Shown: positions 33,125 through 38,302 of the stretch, one piece after another
Position numbering within the stretch: position 1 is the first letter of the stretch
Layout: each line of letters starts with the position of its first letter
Origin: Chlamydiota bacterium
Lineage (GTDB): Bacteria > Auribacterota > JACPWU01
Length of the DNA: 38,302 nucleotides
NCBI GenBank assembly: GCA_016178055.1
Contig: JACOUC010000042.1
Span: 1-38,302 of the forward strand
Direction: 5' to 3'
Program-made: the position numbers and the translations under genes
Notes under the pieces: model-generated
Seen by the model: only the letters and a program-made list of their open reading frames with translations
The model's database searches: none
Told to the model about the DNA's origin: nothing

Positions 33125-34435
33125 ATGGATAGTTCTAAGATATTGGAAACAATGGTGTTATGGAATTTTTGGAGGAGGGAGATCAATGTAGGAATCCTTC
33201 GGGAAAAGTATTTGAAATGTATTGAGCGCTATTCCTCAACAGATGAAGTGGTGGTTTTGACCGGAGTCAGGCGTTCAGGTAAAAGCACGATTTTACAGCA
33301 GCTTTTATCAGAGTTAATCCGAAAGAAAACTCCTAAAGAAAATACCCTCTACATTAATTTAGAAGATCCTTCATTCTATCCTTTTTTAAGCGTCGATTTA
33401 TTGGACCAAATCTGGCAGACCTATGTGGATTATCTAAAACCTCAAGGGAGGGTGTATTTGGTTTTAGATGAGGTTCAAAAAATAAAGGGATGGGAAAGTT
33501 GGGTGAGGGCAAAGTATGACCGCAAGGAGAATGTCAAAATTTTTGTGACAGGTTCCAATGCGGAGCTTTTGTCTTCTGAATTTTCAACGCTTTTAACGGG
33601 ACGACATTTAGAAATCAATGTATCTCCTTTAAATTTTGAGGAGTTTCTGAAATTTAAGGGAGTCGAATGTGAAGACGATCCCCTATGGCATCTCGAGCAA
33701 AAAAATGCGTTAAGGAATTACGCATGGGAATACTTGAAGGTGGGAGGGTTTCCTAAAATTGTTTTGACTGAGGATGAGCAAGTTCGAAGTGAGCTTTTGA
33801 GTCAGTATTTTAATGACATTTTGATCAGGGACGTTGCGGAAAAGTATAAGGTGAAGGATGTGGGTAAGCTGAGGAATCTGGCCATTTTTTATATGACAAA
33901 TTTTACTCGATTATACAGCTTTAACAAGGTGAAGCATGTGGCAGATTTTGCTCTGTCTTTAGATTCCGTTCATCGGTTTTCACATTATTTGGAAAATTCG
34001 TTTTTGATCCAGTTCTTAAAAAGATTTTCCTATTCTTTGAGGAACCAGATGCGAGCTGAGCGTAAGGTTTTTCTGGTGGATCACGGATTGCATCATGCTG
34101 TGGCTTTTAAATTTTCAGAGGATAAGGGAAAACTCCTTGAAAATGCTGTTTTTCAGCATTTGAAGGGCGAAGGAAAAGAGGTTTATTATTTTTCTGAGAA
34201 AAAGGAAATCGACTTTATCTGTAGAGAGGGATTAAAAGTAACTGAGCTTATCAATGTTTGCTTTACGCTTGAAAGCAAGGAAACACTTTTACGAGAAGTG
34301 GCTGGACTGGTGGAGGGGATGGAATATTTTAAATTAAAACAAGCCAAAATTATTGTAGCCGAGGGAGACAGAAGGGAGTTAAAAGAAAAGACAGGAAAAA
34401 TAGATGTGATTCCCTTTTCTGAATGGGCTCTTTAG
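33125..34435 (+). CDS. AAA ATPase with C-terminal DUF4143 (AAA_14/DUF4143 family)
   Basis: A 436-residue member of the same family as the gene at 5737. ATG 33125 gives the family's WNFW...GILREKY opening. Walker A is GVRRSGKS (residues 47-54), Walker B YLVLDEVQ (about 111-118), then FVTGSNAELLSSEF and LLTGRHLE. A winged-helix-like region covers about residues 251-295. The C-terminus has LLENAVFQHLKGEG and KEIDFIC, a PD-(D/E)XK-like arrangement. It has its own promoter within an imperfect palindrome and is followed by a nucleotidyltransferase/HEPN pair. No role in glycan synthesis is apparent. The function of this family is unsettled; a defence, toxin-antitoxin or selfish role is speculation. 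Confidence 0.9.
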   Translation: MDSSKILETMVLWNFWRREINVGILREKYLKCIERYSSTDEVVVLTGVRRSGKSTILQQLLSELIRKKTPKENTLYINLEDPSFYPFLSVDLLDQIWQTYVDYLKPQGRVYLVLDEVQKIKGWESWVRAKYDRKENVKIFVTGSNAELLSSEFSTLLTGRHLEINVSPLNFEEFLKFKGVECEDDPLWHLEQKNALRNYAWEYLKVGGFPKIVLTEDEQVRSELLSQYFNDILIRDVAEKYKVKDVGKLRNLAIFYMTNFTRLYSFNKVKHVADFALSLDSVHRFSHYLENSFLIQFLKRFSYSLRNQMRAERKVFLVDHGLHHAVAFKFSEDKGKLLENAVFQHLKGEGKEVYYFSEKKEIDFICREGLKVTELINVCFTLESKETLLREVAGLVEGMEYFKLKQAKIIVAEGDRRELKEKTGKIDVIPFSEWAL

Positions 34436-34438
34436 ATA

Positions 34439-34447
34439 TGTTACAAT
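34439..34447 (+). promoter_or_regulatory. Possible extended -10 promoter before the MNT/HEPN pair
   Basis: TGTTACAAT matches the extended -10 form TGN followed by TACAAT (34442-34447), 31 bp before the nucleotidyltransferase start. No convincing -35 box is visible, as is allowed for extended -10 promoters. It would let the MNT/HEPN pair be expressed apart from the ATPase. A strong ribosome site, AAAGGGA at 34464-34470, follows. Confidence 0.4.
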
Positions 34448-34477
34448 GGCGTGAAGAGTTTATAAAGGGATGGAAAT

Positions 34478-34969
34478 ATGTTGAAATCATCTTTTAGAGA
34501 GCTTCAAAGAAGACTTTTAAGACAGGTAAAATTGTTTTATGGCAAAAGGCTTGTTTCCTTTGTCGTCTTTGGATCGGCTGCGAGAGAAACTCAGCGGTAT
34601 GACTCGGACTTAGATTTTTTGATGGTTGTGAAGGATCTTCCCAGGGGACGGATGAGACGGGTTCGCGAATTTGACAAGATAGAAAATCGTCTTGAGCCTT
34701 TGATAAAAAAACTACACAAGAAAGGGATTGATACCTATTTTTCTCCCATCATCAAAAGTCCTGAGGAGGTGGAATTTGGAAGTCCTCTTTTTTTAGATAT
34801 GGTTTATGATGCGAAGATTCTTCTGGATCGGGATCGTTTCTTTTTTAAGAGGCTCGAGCGCTTAAGAGCCCGTTTAAAGGAGTTGGGTTCTAGAAGAATA
34901 TGGTCTGGGAATGCTTGGTATTGGGAGCTAAAGCCTGATTATAAACCAGGGGAGGTTTTTGAGATATGA
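34478..34969 (+). CDS. Nucleotidyltransferase domain protein (MNT family, putative antitoxin)
   Basis: A 163-residue protein with the minimal nucleotidyltransferase signature FGSAARETQRYDSDLDFL: the Gly-Ser pair at residues 32-33 and metal-binding Asp44 and Asp46. A third acidic residue may be the Asp of GIDTYF. The start has AAAGGGA seven bases upstream. The gene overlaps the HEPN gene by ATGA, the usual MNT-HEPN pairing. In characterised MntA-HepT systems the MNT protein is the antitoxin and adenylylates the HEPN toxin. Whether this pair works that way is not shown, since the partner lacks the usual ribonuclease motif. At 163 residues it is longer than the minimal MNT; the extra C-terminal ~50 residues are basic and end in a Trp-rich stretch. 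Confidence 0.88.
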   Translation: MLKSSFRELQRRLLRQVKLFYGKRLVSFVVFGSAARETQRYDSDLDFLMVVKDLPRGRMRRVREFDKIENRLEPLIKKLHKKGIDTYFSPIIKSPEEVEFGSPLFLDMVYDAKILLDRDRFFFKRLERLRARLKELGSRRIWSGNAWYWELKPDYKPGEVFEI

Positions 34970-35388
34970 CCAATTTGGATCTTGCTCAGAGTTATATGGT
35001 GAAGGTAGTGGATCGTCTGGATGTTTTGGACTTTCTCTTTAAAAAAGAGGATTATTCAGATGTTGTGAGAGAATCCCAGGAAGTGGTTGAGTTGGCTTTA
35101 AAGGGAATGTTAAGAACAGTGGGGATCGAACCCCCCAAAATTCATGACGTGGGTGCTTTCCTTCTCGAGCATCGGGACAAATTTCCAAGTAAAATACGGA
35201 TTTCTCTCAAGAAAATGGCTCTCATTTCAAAAGAATTGAGAAAAGATAGAGAGCTATCTTTTTATGGTGAAATTGATTTTATTCCGACCGAGGAATATTC
35301 CGCTCGAGATGCCCAAAAGGCGATGCAGGGTGCACGTTATGTGGCGTCGATCGCAGTTCGGTTGATGAAGACTTTTAGACGGTCTTAG
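34966..35388 (+). CDS. HEPN domain protein (PF05168-like) partnered with MNT
   Basis: A 140-residue all-helical protein. The block VVRESQEVVELALKGMLRTVG, then PKIHDVGAFLLEHRDKFP, and the C-terminal SFYGEIDF...YSARDAQKAMQGARYV are the HEPN pattern. The RX4-6H ribonuclease motif of toxic HEPN proteins (as in HepT) is not seen; the only nearby His (KIHDV) is nine residues from an Arg. It therefore may not be an RNase and could be a binding or regulatory HEPN. It is coupled to the MNT gene by ATGA and lies 13 bp before the aminotransferase gene, where glycan genes resume. Substrate and target are unknown. Confidence 0.85.
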   Translation: MTNLDLAQSYMVKVVDRLDVLDFLFKKEDYSDVVRESQEVVELALKGMLRTVGIEPPKIHDVGAFLLEHRDKFPSKIRISLKKMALISKELRKDRELSFYGEIDFIPTEEYSARDAQKAMQGARYVASIAVRLMKTFRRS

Positions 35389-35401
35389 ATTAGAGAGTAA
35401 C

Positions 35402-36511
35402 ATGAAGGTTCCTTTTTTTGATTTAAAGGAGCAGTATCGGCAAGATGGGCCTTCTGTTGAGAGGGTCGTGAAGAAGGTCTGTGCCTCCGGTCATTTTATT
35501 TTGGGTCCTCATGTAGAGGCTTTGGAACAAAGGATAGCTGATTTTTGCCAAACAAAATTTGCAGTGGGCGTGGCGTCAGGTTCAGATGCGCTGTGGCTTG
35601 CCCTGATGGCTTTGGGTGTGAAGCCGGGAGATGAGGTGATTACGACGTCGTACACATTCATCGTTACGGCTACTGCGATTGTGAAGGCAGGGGCTCGTCC
35701 CGTTTTTGCAGATGTTGAACCAGACGGTTTTTCGATTGATCCTGATCAAGTTAAAAGGCTCATTTCCAAGAAAACACGAGTGATTTTGCCCGTTCATCTT
35801 TTTGGACTTTGTGCGCCGATACAGGAATTAAAAGCGCTTGTCAGAAACAAGGGAATCGTCATTCTTGAAGATGCGGCTCAGAGCTTAGGTGCACGGATAG
35901 GAAAAGACGCGTCAGGTTCGATGGGAGAGGCCGCAGCTTTAAGTTTTTATCCGACGAAAAATTTAGGGGGGGCTGGAGATGGGGGGATGGTTGTAACAAA
36001 TGATGAAAAAACGGCCCGCCAAATCAAAATTTTAAGAGCCCATGGAGCCCAAAAGAAATATTTTCATAAATTTTTAGGATGGAACAGCAGGCTCGATGAA
36101 ATTCAGGCTGCCATTTTGGAAGTGAAACTCAAACGATTAAAAACGCTCATTCAAGCACGTAGGAATGTTGTGAAAATCTATCTTGAAGGTTTAAAAGAAC
36201 TTCCTCTTAAATTACCCAAAGAACCCAACAATTTTTATCATACTTATAATCAGTTTACCATTCGAACTTCTTTTCGTGATCGTTTAAGAAGTTTTTTAGA
36301 GAAAAAGGGTATTGGAACAGAAATTTATTATCCTTGGCCCCTTCATTTACAACCTTGCTTTTCAATGTTGGGCTACAAAAAGGGCAATTTTCCAAATGCT
36401 GAGTTAAGAGCCCAGGAGAGCTTATCTTTGCCCATTTTCCCAGAATTAAAACCTTCTCAAGTTGATTTTGTCATTCAAACCATTTCCAAATTTTTTAAGA
36501 CCGAGTTATGA
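35402..36511 (+). CDS. DegT/DnrJ/EryC1/StrS-family PLP-dependent sugar aminotransferase
   Basis: A 369-residue PLP enzyme, the normal length for this family. The N-terminus VPFFDLKEQY, then SGHFILGPHVEALEQ, GVASGSDALWLALMALG and PGDEVITTSYTFIVTATAI are family signatures. The catalytic lysine is in SFYPTKNLGGAGDGG (about residue 186). The segment GWNSRLDEIQAAILEVKLKRL and the C-terminal EIYYPWPLH are also typical. Such enzymes aminate 3- or 4-keto nucleotide sugars to amino-sugars using glutamate. The keto-sugar source is not in the window. It restarts the glycan genes after the MNT/HEPN island and is coupled to the next membrane protein (ATGA). Sugar position is undecided. Confidence 0.92.
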   Translation: MKVPFFDLKEQYRQDGPSVERVVKKVCASGHFILGPHVEALEQRIADFCQTKFAVGVASGSDALWLALMALGVKPGDEVITTSYTFIVTATAIVKAGARPVFADVEPDGFSIDPDQVKRLISKKTRVILPVHLFGLCAPIQELKALVRNKGIVILEDAAQSLGARIGKDASGSMGEAAALSFYPTKNLGGAGDGGMVVTNDEKTARQIKILRAHGAQKKYFHKFLGWNSRLDEIQAAILEVKLKRLKTLIQARRNVVKIYLEGLKELPLKLPKEPNNFYHTYNQFTIRTSFRDRLRSFLEKKGIGTEIYYPWPLHLQPCFSMLGYKKGNFPNAELRAQESLSLPIFPELKPSQVDFVIQTISKFFKTEL

Positions 36512-38157
36512 TTTCCCCAGATCGATCGAGCCTGCTTTTGAATTTGATTTTAGTTCTTCCTCTTCTCCTTTTCTTGCCAGGATACGCACTCACACGAACC
36601 TTTCTAAAAATCCCAGTCAGTGTGGGGCTTCTTGAGAAATTTTTCCTAAGAATTTTTCTAAGCTGTGGAGTGACTTCCTATGTTGGGTTGGGGATAACAC
36701 TGTTTTCAGAATTTAGTGGTCAAATACTCGTCTGCGGGGTGGTTGTTTTCTCTTTCCTTTTATTTTTGGCTAAGAGATTTCGATTAAGTCAAGGTCTGGG
36801 ACCCATTGAAATAAGCTGGAACGATTTTTTTATTGTTTTGATGGTGGGTCTTGCTGTGATTCTATTTTTCTGGCCTTCTGAAGAAATAGGCTCTCTTTTT
36901 TCTCAGGGAATTCAATTGGGACGAGAAGGAACACTGTTTCAGGGTAAAGGGTTATTATTTTTCATGAAAGGAGAAGTCCCTGGATCTATCTGGATCGCGG
37001 CCTTTGATGTTTTTTTTGGAGTTCATTTGGCATTGTTTGTATCACCCCTTTTTGGAGTTTTATCTGTTTTAGCCTTGTTCTTCTGTGTGATTAAAAGATT
37101 TGATGCAATGGCCGCTGTTTCAGCAGGGCTCTTTTTGGCCACTTCGCTCACGCAAATTTATTTTGCAAGGTGTCCTCAAAGTCTGATGTTGGCTCAATTT
37201 TTTGTACTGGCTTCGTTCTATTGTTATCAACTTTATGAGGAGGAAAAAGAAATAGGTTTCTTGGGCGGAGCTCTTCTTCTTTTTGTTTTGGCTGTTTTTG
37301 CTCGATGGGAAATGTATCCAGTTTTACTTTTTATGGTGGCAGCCTATTTTGTAAATAGAATTTTGAGTCAGCGCAAATTAAATATTTCGATGATTTTAAG
37401 ATGTGTTTCTTGCATTTTTGTGGTGGCTGGATGGGTGTGGGTTTTAAAAGAGTTTCCACAAATTTCTTCAGTTTTCCCCTGTAGTTTTCTTGTTTTTTCC
37501 TTTGGCGGAGTACTCTTTTTTTTATGGAGAAATTTTAAAATAGAGGATGGGTCATTGTTGGCCCTCTTCATTTTATCTCCTTTTTTGGCTTTTAAAGGGG
37601 CTCCTAAAGAGTCGATTAATTTAATCAGCTTAAGCGGATGGATTCCCCTACTGATTCCAGCCCTCTCTTTATGGTCAGGCTATGCGCTTTCTATTTTTTC
37701 TTGTACAGGAAAAATCGCTCAAGGTTTTTCTATTTTTGCATTGGTTCTTACAGTCTTTTTTCCTCTCTATACCCATTGGGATTTTTTAGGGTCGAGAGAA
37801 GATCAGGGTTTGATTAAATTTTATCAAAATTTAAGGGGTTTTTTTCTTCCGAATGATTTGGTTTTTTCTTCTCAGTCTGATCTTGCGTCTTTATTTCAAC
37901 AGCTTTTTGGACTCAAAGTCTATTCGCTTCCTCCCGAGGGTTTGGATTTTCAGTTTCAAAAGGAGATTCGATTATGGCTCAAGGATGGGGGAAAGGCTTA
38001 TGTGATGAGTGAGAATGGAGAACCCAAGATGGATGGATTTATCATAAAACTTCAAAGTGTCGAAAAATTGGAGACCCAAGGAATGGATGTATCTTCTTTA
38101 TTGCCAGAGAGGAAAATTCTGAAGGAAAAAACTGTAAAGATTTATGAAGCAGAATAA
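36508..38157 (+). CDS. Multi-pass membrane protein, possible GT-C glycosyltransferase
   Basis: A 549-residue protein with about twelve transmembrane segments and a soluble C-terminal tail of about 110 residues. The N-terminus has LPLLLFLPGYALTRTF, reminiscent of DUF1616-like membrane proteins. A mid-protein segment YFARCPQSLMLAQFFVLASF resembles the Arg-Tyr-Pro...Glu block of some archaeal and bacterial GT-C-like proteins, with Gln in place of the common Glu. No clear catalytic Asp is visible after helix one, so activity is uncertain; a polymerase or structural membrane role is also possible. It is coupled to the aminotransferase (ATGA) and is the last glycan gene before a transposase unit. 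Confidence 0.65.
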   Translation: MISPDRSSLLLNLILVLPLLLFLPGYALTRTFLKIPVSVGLLEKFFLRIFLSCGVTSYVGLGITLFSEFSGQILVCGVVVFSFLLFLAKRFRLSQGLGPIEISWNDFFIVLMVGLAVILFFWPSEEIGSLFSQGIQLGREGTLFQGKGLLFFMKGEVPGSIWIAAFDVFFGVHLALFVSPLFGVLSVLALFFCVIKRFDAMAAVSAGLFLATSLTQIYFARCPQSLMLAQFFVLASFYCYQLYEEEKEIGFLGGALLLFVLAVFARWEMYPVLLFMVAAYFVNRILSQRKLNISMILRCVSCIFVVAGWVWVLKEFPQISSVFPCSFLVFSFGGVLFFLWRNFKIEDGSLLALFILSPFLAFKGAPKESINLISLSGWIPLLIPALSLWSGYALSIFSCTGKIAQGFSIFALVLTVFFPLYTHWDFLGSREDQGLIKFYQNLRGFFLPNDLVFSSQSDLASLFQQLFGLKVYSLPPEGLDFQFQKEIRLWLKDGGKAYVMSENGEPKMDGFIIKLQSVEKLETQGMDVSSLLPERKILKEKTVKIYEAE

Positions 38158-38172
38158 GAATAAAGAATAAGG

Positions 38173-38190
38173 GTCAAATCTCTTGTTGAC
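38173..38190. repeat. Short inverted repeat flanking the transposase start region
   Basis: GTCAA (38173-38177) and TTGAC (38186-38190) form a small inverted repeat, followed by TATAAT at 38196-38201. Motifs of the GGTCAAATC...TTGAC kind are often seen near genes of this transposase family in my experience of such sequences, and this may mark the left end of the element. The TATAAT could be a -10 box, but its -35 (GTCAAA at 38173) is weak. Confidence 0.4.
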
Positions 38191-38253
38191 TAATTTATAA
38201 TATTAAGTAAACTGAATTAAAGATATTGGTTGAAAAGATATGGAGAAAATTGA

Positions 38254-38302
38254 ATGGCCAGGCCTCTGAGGATTGAATATCGAGATGCCGTATATCATGT
38301 GA
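38254..38302 (+). CDS. REP-associated tyrosine transposase (RAYT/Y1_Tnp), 5' end only
   Basis: Only the first 16 codons are present: MARPLRIEYRDAVYHV. This is the well-known opening of RAYT/TnpA_REP (IS200-like Y1) transposases, which continue with a HUH motif and catalytic Tyr outside the window. GGAG at 38242-38245 is a well-spaced ribosome site. RAYT proteins cut and move short palindromic REP sequences in many bacteria. The frame is open to the window edge, so it is truncated by the window, not obviously broken. The glycan operon appears to end just upstream, at 38157. Confidence 0.85.
   Translation, partial: MARPLRIEYRDAVYHV

Noticed and set aside
38186-38201. TTGACT/TATAAT promoter for the transposase
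   Set aside because: The two boxes are only four bases apart, far too close for a sigma70 promoter; only the TATAAT with a weak distant -35 remains possible.

Overview
The window is one long, almost entirely plus-strand cluster for assembling and exporting a complex surface glycan. It has moderately low GC. The best guess is an uncultivated bacterium of the Omnitrophota or a related candidate phylum. This is an inference from the mix of many GT4/GT2 enzymes, very large GT-C-like membrane proteins, stand-alone DUF4143 ATPases, a HEPN/MNT pair, a RAYT transposase and short A/T-rich dispersed repeats; no marker gene is present to prove it. No rRNA, tRNA or CRISPR array was seen.

Layout. 1-138 is the 3' end of a group II intron (domains V and VI), lying 28 bp upstream of a small helical protein gene (167-625). 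734-5669 holds three GT4 glycosyltransferases and a Wzx-like flippase. Two inverted copies of a palindromic repeat (about 595-716 and 3060-3180) and a 7-bp tandem repeat (1819-1850) lie at gene junctions here. 5672-7008 is a stand-alone AAA/DUF4143 ATPase whose promoter is embedded in a 20-bp-arm palindrome. 7039-15498 holds GT2 and GT4 enzymes, a CDP-paratose-2-epimerase-like SDR, a GDP-L-fucose-synthase-like SDR and two SAM methyltransferases. 15505-15697 is a MITE-like, nearly fully self-complementary element. 15710-33025 holds GT4 and GT2 enzymes, a GT2 with a membrane tail, a further SDR and a series of large multi-pass proteins (1331, 595, 915, 233 and 696 aa).

33055-35388 is a second accessory island: another palindrome-promoter DUF4143 ATPase followed by a nucleotidyltransferase (MNT) and a HEPN protein. 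35402-38157 returns to glycan genes (a DegT/StrS aminotransferase and a multi-pass protein). The window ends in the first codons of a RAYT/Y1-type REP transposase (38254 onward).

How the parts fit. The SDRs and the aminotransferase would make or modify nucleotide sugars. The GT4 and GT2 enzymes would build a lipid-linked oligosaccharide on the cytoplasmic face. The DPM1-like GT2s could make polyprenyl-phosphate sugars as donors for the GT-C-like proteins on the outer face, and the flippase would export the product. Methyltransferases could decorate or cap it. Frequent ATGA stop/start overlaps (1807, 4386, 10833, 12936, 22113, 24864, 34966, 36508) point to translational coupling and operon expression. 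The two DUF4143 ATPases, each with its own promoter, look like self-contained insertions into this operon.
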